A DNA stretch of 64,000 bases. It comes from UBA11524 sp964383815 (GTDB lineage: Bacteria; Bacillota; Clostridia; Christensenellales; Aristaeellaceae). The DNA lies in the NCBI GenBank assembly GCA_964383815.1, contig CAYLIC010000001.1:62001-126000 (forward strand), given 5' to 3'. A model generated the notes under the pieces. It was not told the origin of the DNA. It worked only from the letters and a program-made list of their open reading frames with translations, and ran no database searches. Positions 50,811 to 58,632 of this stretch are shown here, one piece after another (the stretch's first letter is position 1; every line of letters begins with the position of its first letter). The position numbers and the translations under genes are program-made.

Positions 50811-51474
50811 TGTGCAGGACACCACCTCCCGCTTCCCTTCCCTTTCAGACGATTTTCAGCGCATGGTGGATGACTTTTTCACCGTGCAGTGCCGCTATCA
50901 GGCCGCCATCCGCGAGGTGCAGACCAAGCTGGAAATCCTGGATGACGAGTTTCAGATGAAGCACAAGCGCAACCCCATCCACCATATGCAAAGCCGCATG
51001 AAGTCCATCCAGAGCATGATGGAAAAGCTGGCCCGGCGCAACGCACCCCGCAGCATTTCCTCCGCCGTGGAGAACCTGACGGACATTGCCGGCATCCGGG
51101 TGATATGCTCCTACTTGCAGGACGTTTACACCGTGGCGGAGCTATTGACCCAGCAGGACGATATTCACGTTGTCCGCGTGCGGGACTACATTAAGAACCC
51201 CAAGACCAACGGCTACCGCAGCCTGCACCTGGTGGTGGAAATCCCCGTGTTTCTTTCCGAAGGCCGGGTGCTGGTGCCGGTGGAGGTGCAAATCCGCACC
51301 ATCGCCATGGACTTCTGGGCCTCCCTGGAGCATTCCCTGCGCTACAAGGCACAGGGTCAGGTGCCGGAGGACATCTCCCAGGAGCTGATTCAGACCGCCT
51401 CGGACATTGCGCTGCTGGATCAGCGCATGCAAACCATTCACGACAAGGTGGACAAGCTGAATCAGGAAGCATAA
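50803..51474 (+). CDS. Small alarmone (ppGpp) synthetase, RelQ/YjbM type
   Basis: 223 aa with only the RelA/SpoT synthetase domain: GIRVICSYLQDVYTV, DYIKNPKTNGYRSLH and VEVQIRTIAMDFWASLEH carry the ATP- and GTP-binding residues. No hydrolase, TGS or ACT domain. It makes (p)ppGpp from GTP/GDP and ATP, usually set by transcription. AAAGGAGG lies within the kinase gene and the start overlaps its stop by 8 nt, so alarmone synthesis is tied to this two-component operon. Confidence 0.94.
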   Translation: MTDVQDTTSRFPSLSDDFQRMVDDFFTVQCRYQAAIREVQTKLEILDDEFQMKHKRNPIHHMQSRMKSIQSMMEKLARRNAPRSISSAVENLTDIAGIRVICSYLQDVYTVAELLTQQDDIHVVRVRDYIKNPKTNGYRSLHLVVEIPVFLSEGRVLVPVEVQIRTIAMDFWASLEHSLRYKAQGQVPEDISQELIQTASDIALLDQRMQTIHDKVDKLNQEA

Positions 51475-51532
51475 CCCACGCATATTTGCCCGGCACAGTG
51501 CCATACTATCCTAATGAACGGGAGGTGGCGCA

Positions 51533-51967
51533 GTGCTGGGCTTTTTGTATGCGCTGATTGCGGGAGCCGCCATGAGCCTGCAGGGTGTGATGAACACCCG
51601 CCTGGGCGACAAGGCCGGCGTGCTGGAGACCAACGCCTTTGTGCAGCTGGTAGGTTTCGTGCTGGCGTTTTTGATTGCACTGTTCTTTGGCAAGGGTGAC
51701 ATACGCCAAATGGGGCAGGCGCCGTGGTATTCCTGGCTGGGTGGCGTGCTGGCCCCGGTGATTACCGTTATGGTGATGCTGTCCATTTCCGGTCTTTCGC
51801 CCACAGTGGCCATTTCCACCATTCTGCTATCCCAGCTGACCGTTGCCGCGCTGATTGACGCCTTCGGCTGGCTGGGCGCGGAAAGGCTGCCCTTCACCTG
51901 GCAGAAGATTGCCGGTGTGGCGCTGATGGTTGGCGGTGTGCTGCTGATGAAGTGGAAAACTGCCTGA
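51533..51967 (+). CDS. DMT-superfamily transporter, DUF606/YdcZ type
   Basis: 144 aa from a GTG start seven bases after GGAGGTGG. Five hydrophobic segments; the short five-helix DUF606 form with GAAMSLQGVMNTRLG near the N-terminus and a C-terminal GVALMVGGVLLM helix. Such half-size members usually act as dimers; substrate unknown. A terminator follows, separating it from spoIIA. Confidence 0.88.
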   Translation: MLGFLYALIAGAAMSLQGVMNTRLGDKAGVLETNAFVQLVGFVLAFLIALFFGKGDIRQMGQAPWYSWLGGVLAPVITVMVMLSISGLSPTVAISTILLSQLTVAALIDAFGWLGAERLPFTWQKIAGVALMVGGVLLMKWKTA

Positions 51968-51989
51968 TTGCCCGGTTTCCCCCATATTC

Positions 51990-52011
51990 GCCGTCGTTTG
52001 ACGGCCTTTTT
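51990..52011 (+). terminator. Terminator before the spoIIA operon
   Basis: Stem gccgtc (51990-51995) / gacggc (52000-52005), then cTTTTT. Confidence 0.85.
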
Positions 52012-52018
52012 GCGTGCC

Positions 52019-52025
52019 TGTCGAA
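52019..52025. promoter_or_regulatory. Spo0A box upstream of spoIIA
   Basis: TGTCGAA, an exact 0A box, about 40 bp upstream of the sigma-H-type -35. Confidence 0.6.
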
Positions 52026-52063
52026 CGGTTTCCATCATGTGACAAAACCAGTGGCCTTTCGCG

Positions 52064-52091
52064 GCAGGACAAGCGCCGCGCCCCATGGAAT
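52064..52091 (+). promoter_or_regulatory. Sigma-H-type promoter of spoIIAA-spoIIAB-sigF
   Basis: GCAGGACAA (52064-52072), 12-bp spacer, ATGGAAT (52085-52091), close to the sigma-H consensus RnAGGAwWW-N11/12-RnnGAAT. Bacillus spoIIA uses the same sigma factor plus Spo0A. Confidence 0.65.
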
Positions 52092-52124
52092 GGTATCCTG
52101 GAAAACACAAGGAGGTTCAAACCT

Positions 52125-52451
52125 ATGCTACGATCCATCCGCGATGGGGATAAGCTGCTGGTGGGCCTGGATGGTGAGCTGGATCACTGCTGTGCCCAAA
52201 CCGTCCGCCGGGAGCTGGACGGCCTGCTGGCTGACAGCAGCATCCGCCACCTGATTCTGGACTTTTCCGGCATGCCCTTTATGGATTCCTCCGGCATTGG
52301 GGTTATTCTTGGGCGCTACAGGCTCCTGCGGGAGCGGGGCGGCACAGTGTCCGTTATCCATATGAATGCCCAGGTGGGCCGCATTTTCCGCATGGCAGGC
52401 ATGAATAAGGTGATTAAACAGCTGGACGCAAAGCAGGAGGCACGCCCATGA
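52125..52451 (+). CDS. spoIIAA: Anti-sigma F factor antagonist SpoIIAA
   Basis: 108 aa STAS-domain protein. Unphosphorylated SpoIIAA frees sigma-F from SpoIIAB in the forespore. The phosphoacceptor Ser is in PFMDSSGIGVILGRY (residues 51-65). AAGGAGG precedes the ATG, and the frame upstream is ignored because it crosses the promoter. It overlaps spoIIAB by 4 nt. Confidence 0.96.
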   Translation: MLRSIRDGDKLLVGLDGELDHCCAQTVRRELDGLLADSSIRHLILDFSGMPFMDSSGIGVILGRYRLLRERGGTVSVIHMNAQVGRIFRMAGMNKVIKQLDAKQEARP

Positions 52452-52885
52452 AACAGCACAACGAAATGCAGACCGCCTTTCTTTCCCTGGCGGAAAACGA
52501 GTCCTTCGCCCGGGTGGTCATTGCCGCCTTTGCGGTGCAGCTCAGTCCCACCGTCAGTGAGATTGCGGACATCAAAACTGCCGTGTCCGAGGCGGTAACC
52601 AATGCCATCGTCCACGGCTATGAAGGTACCTGCGGCATGGTGACCCTGAAGGCATCCATCCGGGATAGCCTGCTGACCATAGAGGTGCAGGACCAGGGTA
52701 AGGGCATTTCCAACATTCAGCAGGCCATGGAGCCTTTTTTCACCACCCACCCGGAGCAGGAGCGCAGCGGCATGGGGTTCGCCGTTATGCAAACCTTTAT
52801 GGACGATTTGCGGGTGGAGTCCTCCCCGGGCAGCGGCACCACCGTCCACATGAGCAAGCGCATCCATTCCGGAGGCGGCTGTTGA
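52448..52885 (+). CDS. spoIIAB: Anti-sigma F factor / serine kinase SpoIIAB
   Basis: 145 aa GHKL-fold kinase that phosphorylates SpoIIAA and holds sigma-F inactive. The N-box EAVTNAIVHGYE, G1 VQDQGKGI and ATP-lid ERSGMGFAVM are present. Its start overlaps spoIIAA (ATGA) and its stop overlaps sigF (TTGA), keeping the three products in balance. Confidence 0.96.
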   Translation: MKQHNEMQTAFLSLAENESFARVVIAAFAVQLSPTVSEIADIKTAVSEAVTNAIVHGYEGTCGMVTLKASIRDSLLTIEVQDQGKGISNIQQAMEPFFTTHPEQERSGMGFAVMQTFMDDLRVESSPGSGTTVHMSKRIHSGGGC

Positions 52886-53583
52886 CCGGCAGTGCCCGGG
52901 CCTTTGCCGCCCAGCTGCTGCAGGCACGCCAGAGCGGCAGGGAGGCCATGCAGGCCCTGGCGGAAAACCACCTGCCCCTGGTGGCCACCATGGTGCGGCG
53001 CTTCCCCAGCTCCTGTCACGAGCGGGAGGAGCTGTACCAGCAGGGATGCATTGGGCTGATGAAGGCGCTGGCCCGGTATGATCCCGGCATGGGTACAGCA
53101 TTCTCCACCTATGCAGCCGCCATGATTCTTGGAGAAATGCGCAGCCTGTGCCGGCTGGATGCACCCATCCATATTCCCAGAGGCCTGCGAGAAAAGCGCT
53201 GCCGCATCCGCCGCGCCCAGGAGCACCTGACCCGCAGCCTGGGACGGGAGCCTACCATCAGCGAGCTGGCTTCCCTCCTGCGGATGGAGCCTGCGGAGCT
53301 TGCCATGGACATGGAGCAGATCACCGTTTCCTCGGCAGACACCGCCACAGGCCAATCCCTGGTGGAGCTATTGCCGGACGTCACCGACTGGGAAACCCGC
53401 CTGCTTCTGCGGGATATGCTCTCCCGCCTGCCCAAGGCCGATCAGCGCCTGCTGATGCTCCGCCTGCGTCTGGGGAAAACCCAGGCGGAAACAGCCCGTG
53501 TCCTGGGCATGACGCAGGTGCAGGTCAGCAGGCGTGAGCATGCCATCCGCCAGCAGCTGCAAAGGGCCTGGATGGCAGAATAA
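52882..53583 (+). CDS. sigF: RNA polymerase sporulation sigma factor SigF
   Basis: 233 aa. TTG start with GGAGG eight bases upstream, overlapping the spoIIAB stop. Region 2 is seen in LVATMVRRF to YQQGCIGLMKALARYDP and FSTYAAAMILGEM; region 3 in LTRSLGREPTISELA; region 4 in LGKTQAETARVLGMTQVQVSRRE. It is the first forespore-specific sigma factor. The operon confirms spore-forming ability. Confidence 0.96.
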   Translation: MTGSARAFAAQLLQARQSGREAMQALAENHLPLVATMVRRFPSSCHEREELYQQGCIGLMKALARYDPGMGTAFSTYAAAMILGEMRSLCRLDAPIHIPRGLREKRCRIRRAQEHLTRSLGREPTISELASLLRMEPAELAMDMEQITVSSADTATGQSLVELLPDVTDWETRLLLRDMLSRLPKADQRLLMLRLRLGKTQAETARVLGMTQVQVSRREHAIRQQLQRAWMAE

Positions 53584-53615
53584 AAGCGGCTGACCATTGC
53601 TGGAACAGCCGCTTT
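53583..53615. terminator. Bidirectional terminator between sigF and deoD
   Basis: Perfect stem aaagcggctg (53583-53592) / cagccgcttt (53606-53615). Confidence 0.82.
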
Positions 53616-53618
53616 GCA

Positions 53619-54329
53619 TTATGCAATCTCCAGGGCGATTTCCATCATCTTGATGAAGGTGTTCTGCCTGTCCTCCGCCGAAAGCTCCTCGCCGGTGAAG
53701 GGATTATCCGAAATGGTGCACAGGGCCAGCGCGTTCTTCCCAGCTCTTGCCGCATTCAGGTACAGGGCGGCAGCCTCCATTTCCACGGCCAGCACACCCA
53801 GCTTTTGCAGCTTGCCAAGGGGTGCGGATTCGTCATAGAAGGTATCGGAGGAATACAGCGCGCCGGGCACGGGCACCTGTCCCAGCCTTTCACCAGCCCG
53901 CATGGCAGCCTCCAGCAGATGATAGGAGCAGCAGGGCGCAACATTGCCGTCAAAGCCGAACTGCCTGCCGAAGTTGGAATTGGTGTAGGCGCTCAGACCC
54001 ACCACAATGTCCCGCACCTTCAGCTTCTGGCTGATCATACCGGCGGAGCCAATGCGGATGATGTTCTCCACACCGTAGTAGTTGAACAGCTCGTAGGAGT
54101 AGATGCCAATGGAAGGCATGCCCATGCCGGAGGCCATAACGGATACCGGCTTGCCCTTGTATTCCCCCGTGTAGCCCTGAACGCCGCGCAGGTTGTTCAC
54201 CAGCCGCGCATTGGTTAGCAGTTTTTCAGCAATGAGCTTGGAGCGCAGAGGATCGCCGGGCATGAGAACGGTAGGAGCAAAATCGCCAAGCTTGGCATTG
54301 ATATGGGGCGTAGGGATGGGTGGATTCAT
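53619..54329 (-). CDS. deoD: Purine nucleoside phosphorylase DeoD type
   Basis: 236 aa, the hexameric low-mass class. It splits purine (deoxy)nucleosides with phosphate. TPHINAKLGDFAPTVLMPGDP at the start, GIYSYELFNYYGVENIIRIG and the base-binding VLAVEMEAAALY and CTISDNPFTGE segments are typical. It is convergent with sigF and has its own promoter. Together with the cytidine deaminase part at 2.4 kb it supplies nucleoside salvage. Confidence 0.96.
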   Translation of the reverse strand: MNPPIPTPHINAKLGDFAPTVLMPGDPLRSKLIAEKLLTNARLVNNLRGVQGYTGEYKGKPVSVMASGMGMPSIGIYSYELFNYYGVENIIRIGSAGMISQKLKVRDIVVGLSAYTNSNFGRQFGFDGNVAPCCSYHLLEAAMRAGERLGQVPVPGALYSSDTFYDESAPLGKLQKLGVLAVEMEAAALYLNAARAGKNALALCTISDNPFTGEELSAEDRQNTFIKMMEIALEIA

Positions 54330-54363
54330 AGGGCATACCCCTTTCTGTTGTTTTTCTACAGTG

Positions 54364-54393
54364 ATTATACCATATTCGTCACAGGTCAGGCAA
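54364..54393 (-). promoter_or_regulatory. Probable deoD promoter
   Basis: Minus strand TTGCCT (54388-54393), 18-bp spacer, TATAAT (54364-54369). Confidence 0.65.
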
Positions 54394-54504
54394 GTGCCCC
54401 TTGATGCAATAAAAAGGAGAAATGGTTTTTCCTTTCGGGAACATTTTTTCTTTTTATTGTGTTTTCGTTCTGAAAAAGCATGAAAGGAACAGCCAGAAAA
54501 TGAA

Positions 54505-54675
54505 ATGTTCTTGTGTTTTCTGTTGCCGGTGCTATTGCTCTGCGTGCTGCGCCCCGTTGGGCACGCCCTGGCAAAGCTGTTGCGAAGATGGCAAACTGCC
54601 TTTGATATTCCTGGGACGCGCCTGTTCCGGTTGAACCTGCGTCAACCCCCCGATGACCGCAGAACCTATACCTGA
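54505..54675 (+). CDS. Probable 56-aa single-pass membrane protein
   Basis: Starts MFLCFLLPVLLLCVLRPVGH, one membrane segment of about 15 residues, then a basic tail LAKLLRRWQ and a polar end PPDDRRTYT. Codon choice resembles real genes of the window over its whole length, and a perfect hairpin begins eight bases after its stop. The only Shine-Dalgarno-like sequence (aagga, 54484-54488) is about 16 bases upstream, too far for a good start, so the exact start is uncertain. Function unknown. The remainder of the 465-bp gap (54330-54794) holds an AT-rich stretch at 54400-54500 in which I see only the deoD promoter. Confidence 0.5.
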   Translation: MFLCFLLPVLLLCVLRPVGHALAKLLRRWQTAFDIPGTRLFRLNLRQPPDDRRTYT

Positions 54676-54682
54676 CAGAGTG

Positions 54683-54713
54683 CCCTGCTTCAACCAGCCT
54701 GAAGCAGGGTGCA
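54683..54713 (+). terminator. Hairpin after the small membrane protein gene
   Basis: Perfect 10-bp stem ccctgcttca (54683-54692) / tgaagcaggg (54700-54709); the following tgcattt is a weak T run. Confidence 0.7.
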
Positions 54714-54738
54714 TTTCATCTGCCGGATGGCGCAACGC

Positions 54739-54767
54739 TTGACAGTTCCGCTCTCATCTTCTACAAT
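54739..54767 (+). promoter_or_regulatory. Promoter of the YgiQ-family gene
   Basis: TTGACA (54739-54744), 17-bp spacer, TACAAT (54762-54767). Confidence 0.88.
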
Positions 54768-54794
54768 GGAGGCATAACGCTTGGAGGGATGCAC

Positions 54795-56696
54795 ATGAGC
54801 CAGCAGTTTTTGCCCGTAACGCCTGAGGAGGTTGCCCGGCGCGGCTGGGATGCGCCGGACTTTGTCTACGTTTGCGGAGATGCATATGTGGATCATCCCT
54901 CCTTTGGGCATGCCATTATCAGCCGCATTCTGGAAAAGGCAGGCTATCGTGTAGCCATGCTGTGCCTGCCGCCATGGCAGGATGCCTCCGCCTTCACCCG
55001 GTTTGGTCGTCCGCGTTTAGGTTTTCTGGTGTCCGCCGGGGTGATTGACAGCATGGTGAACCACTACACCGTTGCAAAGAAGCGCCGCAGCGAGGATGCC
55101 TATGCCCCCGGTGGCAAGGCCGGCATGCGACCCGACCGGGCCACCATTGTCTACTGCAACCGCATCCGCCAGGCCTACCGGGATGTACCCATCCTTATCG
55201 GCGGCGTGGAGGCCAGCCTGCGCCGCTTCTCCCATTACGATTACTGGGATGACAAGGTGCGGCATTCCATCCTTGTTGATTCCGGCGCAACCCTGCTGAT
55301 GTACGGCATGGGGGAAACCAGCATCCTCGCCTGCGCCAACTGGGTGGCAGACGGCATGAATCCGGCAGAACTGCGGCACATACGCGGCATATGCTACATG
55401 AGCAGGACTGCCGACCCTGCCTGCCTGCAGCTGGCCTCCCACCGGGAGGTTTGCCAGGACAAACGGCTGTATGCCCAGGCCTTTCTGACCCAGTATGAGG
55501 AGCAGGACCCCATCCGCGGCAGGCGGCTGTGCCAGCAGCAGGACACCGACCGCTACCTGATTCAGAACGAGCCTTCCCTACCCCTTTCCCGGGAGGAACT
55601 GGACGCAGTTTATGAGCTGCCCTACACCAGGCGCTGGCATCCCATGTATGACAAGGATGGCGGCATTCCCGCACTGAGCGAGGTGGCATTTTCCATTGCG
55701 TCCACCCGTGGGTGCTTTGGCAGCTGCTCCTTCTGCGCCATAACCTTTCACCAGGGGCGCATCATCCAGTCCCGCAGCCCGGAGTCCATTCTGAAGGAGG
55801 CCAGGCTGCTGACCCGGCTGCCCAATTTCAAAGGCTATATCCACGATGTGGGTGGCCCAACAGCCAACTTCCGCCAGCCTGCATGCGACAAGCAGCTGAA
55901 GTGCGGCGCCTGCAAAAACAAGCAATGCCTGTACCCCAGGCCCTGCAAGAACATGAATGTATCCCATGAGGAGCTGATACAGATTCTTCGCCAGCTTCGC
56001 GGGCTGCCAAAGGTGAAGAAGGTGTTCATCCGCTCCGGCCTCAGGTATGATTATATCATGGCGGATCGGGATCCAACCTTCCTGCAGGAATTGTGCCAGC
56101 ACCACATATCAGGACAGCTGAAGGTTGCGCCGGAACATGTTTGCCCCTATGTGCTGGACAAAATGGGCAAGCCTGGCCGGAATGTGTATGATACCTTCGT
56201 CCAGCGGTATGCGGAGGTAAACCGCCGCCTGGGCCTGAAGCAGTACCTGATTCCCTACCTGATGAGCAGCCACCCGGGCAGCGACCTGCACGCCGCCATT
56301 GAGCTGGCCTGCTACCTGCGGGACACCGGCTTTTACCCGGAACAGGTGCAGGACTTCTACCCCACGCCCGGCACCCTGAGCACCTGCATGTTCTACACCG
56401 GGCTTGACCCTCGCACCATGAAGCCTGTTTATGTGGCACGCTCGCCGGAGGAAAAGGCCATGCAGCGGGCGCTGATGCAATACCGCACAGCCCGCAACCA
56501 GCCGCTTGTGCGCAAGGCGCTGCGCCTGGCCGGCCGGGAGGATTTGATTGGCTGGGACAGGGAATGCCTCGTTCCGCCGGATGCTCCCCGCCATCCTCAC
56601 AAGCAAACAACCGCCAGCCAGCAGCCATCTGCCAGGCAGAAGGCCACCGACAAGCGGTCGTCCAGGTGGGCTAAGGCAAAGCCCGGAAAGCGTTAA
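54795..56696 (+). CDS. YgiQ-family radical SAM protein
   Basis: 633 aa. The radical SAM cluster motif CFGSCSFC lies centrally, preceded by a B12-binding-like N-terminal domain (VYVCGDAYVDHPSFGHAIIS, ILIGGVEASLRRF). A second Cys group, CGACKNKQCLYPRPC, may bind another cluster. The C-terminal 60 residues are basic and low complexity. The reaction is unknown in the family. ATG 54795 is six bases after GGAGGG; the ATG at 54789 touches it. It converges on tetR with one base between the genes. Confidence 0.93.
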   Translation: MSQQFLPVTPEEVARRGWDAPDFVYVCGDAYVDHPSFGHAIISRILEKAGYRVAMLCLPPWQDASAFTRFGRPRLGFLVSAGVIDSMVNHYTVAKKRRSEDAYAPGGKAGMRPDRATIVYCNRIRQAYRDVPILIGGVEASLRRFSHYDYWDDKVRHSILVDSGATLLMYGMGETSILACANWVADGMNPAELRHIRGICYMSRTADPACLQLASHREVCQDKRLYAQAFLTQYEEQDPIRGRRLCQQQDTDRYLIQNEPSLPLSREELDAVYELPYTRRWHPMYDKDGGIPALSEVAFSIASTRGCFGSCSFCAITFHQGRIIQSRSPESILKEARLLTRLPNFKGYIHDVGGPTANFRQPACDKQLKCGACKNKQCLYPRPCKNMNVSHEELIQILRQLRGLPKVKKVFIRSGLRYDYIMADRDPTFLQELCQHHISGQLKVAPEHVCPYVLDKMGKPGRNVYDTFVQRYAEVNRRLGLKQYLIPYLMSSHPGSDLHAAIELACYLRDTGFYPEQVQDFYPTPGTLSTCMFYTGLDPRTMKPVYVARSPEEKAMQRALMQYRTARNQPLVRKALRLAGREDLIGWDRECLVPPDAPRHPHKQTTASQQPSARQKATDKRSSRWAKAKPGKR

Positions 56697-56697
56697 T

Positions 56698-57399
56698 TCA
56701 CCCCTGCATGGGCAGCAGCAGGCGGTTAGCCAGCTTGCCAGCCACCTCGTCCCACTCGTCCAGGGGGATAATCTCAATGCTGCCAAAGGGCGCATCCAGC
56801 AGCCTTTCCAGCGCCCGGCGATACTTGCCAAGCACATTCATCAGCGCAGCGGCCTCGGGCTTCTGCGCTTTTTTGCTGGTGTCCGTCAGCAGGCAGGCCA
56901 CATCCACCCAGCACTGGGCCAGCAGGCACAGTACCACGTCTGCCAAATCCCCATGGGGCGGAAAGAGCACCTTGGCATCCTGCCCCATGGCAAGCTCCCG
57001 CTCCATAGCCGGGAGAAAGGTTTCCTTCAGCGCATCCTGATAGCTCAGGCGCAGGGCTCGGCCTTCCGGCTTGTCCAGCATGGGCAGAAGCATGCCGAGA
57101 AAGTCCGCCTCCTCCCGCCTCAGGGGCAGAAAGCCGTACATCAGCAGGTTCAGCCGGCGCATAACGTCCGTCTCCGGGGTCAAGGCATCCTCCGTGCGCT
57201 CCAGTGCCCGCTCCGCCCGCTGGTAGAACAGCGTGTACAAAAGCGCCTCCTTGCTGGCAAAGTGATGGTAAAAGCCTCCCTTGCTCACATGCAGCACATC
57301 CAGTATGTCCTGCACGCTGGTGGCCTCGTATCCCTTCAGGCAGAACAGCCGCTCCGCCACCGTCAGCATCTCCTGGCGCTTTTCATCGCCCTTGCGCAC
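56698..57399 (-). CDS. TetR/AcrR-family transcriptional regulator
   Basis: 233 aa from a GTG start; GGGGAG lies just upstream and the frame before it enters the promoter. The N-terminal helix-turn-helix is seen in TAERLFCLKGYEATSVQDI to HVSKGGFYHHFASKEALL. The ligand domain is unlike any I can name. No target gene is adjacent in operon; divergent control of the ferredoxin gene is not possible because both read leftwards. Autoregulation is the simplest guess. Confidence 0.92.
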   Translation of the reverse strand: MRKGDEKRQEMLTVAERLFCLKGYEATSVQDILDVLHVSKGGFYHHFASKEALLYTLFYQRAERALERTEDALTPETDVMRRLNLLMYGFLPLRREEADFLGMLLPMLDKPEGRALRLSYQDALKETFLPAMERELAMGQDAKVLFPPHGDLADVVLCLLAQCWVDVACLLTDTSKKAQKPEAAALMNVLGKYRRALERLLDAPFGSIEIIPLDEWDEVAGKLANRLLLPMQG

Positions 57400-57427
57400 G
57401 TTTCTCTCCCCTTTCGCTTCTTCAGAT

Positions 57428-57457
57428 AGTATAAGCCGCATGCCTCCCTTTCGTCAA
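57428..57457 (-). promoter_or_regulatory. tetR promoter
   Basis: Minus strand TTGACG (57452-57457), 18-bp spacer, TATACT (57428-57433). Confidence 0.75.
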
Positions 57458-57467
57458 GAGCTGATTG

Positions 57468-57656
57468 TTATTCGCGGGCTTCTATGGCATCCACAGGGCA
57501 ACCGGCCAGCGCCTCCATGGCCTTGGCGGTCAGCACGCCTGCGGCAGGCTGTTCCTTCACACAGGCCAGGCCAGCCTTGCCAAATTCAAACACCTCCGGG
57601 CAGCTATTGACACACTGGGCGCAGGAAATACACCTGTCGTTTACGGAAAACTTCAT
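57468..57656 (-). CDS. Ferredoxin
   Basis: 62 aa, single-cluster type. Cysteines CISCAQCVNSCP and the distant GCPVDAI supply a [4Fe-4S] (or [3Fe-4S]) cluster; the second half lacks a second full motif, so it is the monocluster form known from Thermotoga and clostridia. AAAGGAG precedes the ATG. The electron partner is unknown. It is divergent from the Cys-rich protein gene. Confidence 0.92.
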   Translation of the reverse strand: MKFSVNDRCISCAQCVNSCPEVFEFGKAGLACVKEQPAAGVLTAKAMEALAGCPVDAIEARE

Positions 57657-57717
57657 GGTTATCCACTCCTTTCAGGCCTATTGTGCGCAGGCTGCTGGAA
57701 AATGATACGTCCCTTGC

Positions 57718-57743
57718 ACACCTTCCGCGAAGGCTCATACATT
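57718..57743 (+). promoter_or_regulatory. Candidate mother-cell sigma (E/K-type) promoter
   Basis: CATACATT (57736-57743) resembles the -10 of sigma-E/sigma-K promoters, with ACAC at 57718-57721 about 16 bp upstream. No sigma-A -35/-10 pair is evident. Confidence 0.4.
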
Positions 57744-57792
57744 GCTGGTGAAGGCCCGCACAAAGGGCCGAAAAACAAGGAGGCGTGGAAGA

Positions 57793-58584
57793 ATGAGCTT
57801 CTATTCCTACAAAAACGCCAATCCCTCCTGCTGCCCGGGGAACATCTCCGGCAGCGCACTGGACGGCCTGCAGGAGCGGGTTTGCGTGCAGGTGAAGCGG
57901 GTGTACGACAGTGGCCTGGTGCAGAAGCAGCTGGACGACCAGACGGTGACCATCACCAGCTATGCCCAGGTGGCAAACACCTGCCAGTGCAACACCTGCG
58001 GCTGCCAGGACGTGCAGGAAACCGTGCCGCCCACCTCGGCGCCGGTGCCGCCCATCACCTTTGAGAGCTGCCGCTCCACCACCACGGAAGGCACCATCCG
58101 AAACCTGACGGTGGATCGCCTTTGCGACAGGCCCTGCTTTGCCCGGGTGCGCTGCACGGTGGATGCCCCCATTGACATTCTGTTTACCGACAGCCGCTGC
58201 ACCGAGTACATTGGCAAGGGCGTTGTGTCTGTGGATCAGGACCTGCTGCTGTCCATCCCGGATGAGTCCATCGTCCCCTACACGCTGGAGGCCATGGTCA
58301 GCGCCATCTGCGTTTCCGGCACCTATCTGGGCAACAACCAGTTCAAGATGACCGTGTGCGTCACCGTTATCATGAAGGTGCTGGCGAATGTGGAAATCCT
58401 CATCCCCAGCTACGGCTTCTGCAACATTCCGCCTGCCGAGGAGTTTGCAGATTCCATCTGCGAAACCTTCTTCTCCCTGCCCCTGTTCCCCACCGCCTGC
58501 CAGAACGCCGATACCACGGTGCAGGCCAGCACCGGCTGCTCCTGCAACAGGGGTTGCAACAGCTGCGGATGCTCCGGCAGGTAA
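57793..58584 (+). CDS. Cys-rich conserved clostridial protein, candidate spore coat component
   Basis: 263 aa. AAGGAGG sits upstream of the ATG. About 25 cysteines are spread along the chain and end in CSCNRGCNSCGC. Two similar beta-rich segments (residues about 85-165 and 165-240) suggest a duplicated fold; LQERVCVQVKRVYDSGLVQKQ is reminiscent of uncharacterised clostridial proteins. No signal peptide. High Cys, cytoplasmic synthesis and a possible sigma-E/K promoter fit a coat or exosporium protein, but this is inference. Confidence 0.75.
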   Translation: MSFYSYKNANPSCCPGNISGSALDGLQERVCVQVKRVYDSGLVQKQLDDQTVTITSYAQVANTCQCNTCGCQDVQETVPPTSAPVPPITFESCRSTTTEGTIRNLTVDRLCDRPCFARVRCTVDAPIDILFTDSRCTEYIGKGVVSVDQDLLLSIPDESIVPYTLEAMVSAICVSGTYLGNNQFKMTVCVTVIMKVLANVEILIPSYGFCNIPPAEEFADSICETFFSLPLFPTACQNADTTVQASTGCSCNRGCNSCGCSGR

Positions 58585-58593
58585 ACAACAGGC

Positions 58594-58632
58594 AGGCCGC
58601 GCTCGAGTATGGGCGCGGCCTGTATCTTTTTT
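58594..58632 (+). terminator. Terminator after the Cys-rich gene
   Basis: Stem aggccgcgc (58594-58602) / gcgcggcct (58613-58621), then gtatcTTTTTT. Confidence 0.85.

Noticed and set aside
54500..54634. 44-aa Cys-rich frame (11 Cys) in the gap after deoD
   Set aside because: The +2-shifted frame at 54505 has better codon use, a coherent membrane segment and runs to the hairpin. The Cys content comes from reading Leu/Val codons out of frame. Its Shine-Dalgarno spacing is, however, the better of the two, so it is not fully excluded.
54480..54713. 6S or SRP-type structured RNA
   Set aside because: I could not find the conserved SRP loop (GGUCAGGUCCGGAAGGAAGCAGC-like) nor a convincing 6S central bubble; a coding explanation fits better.
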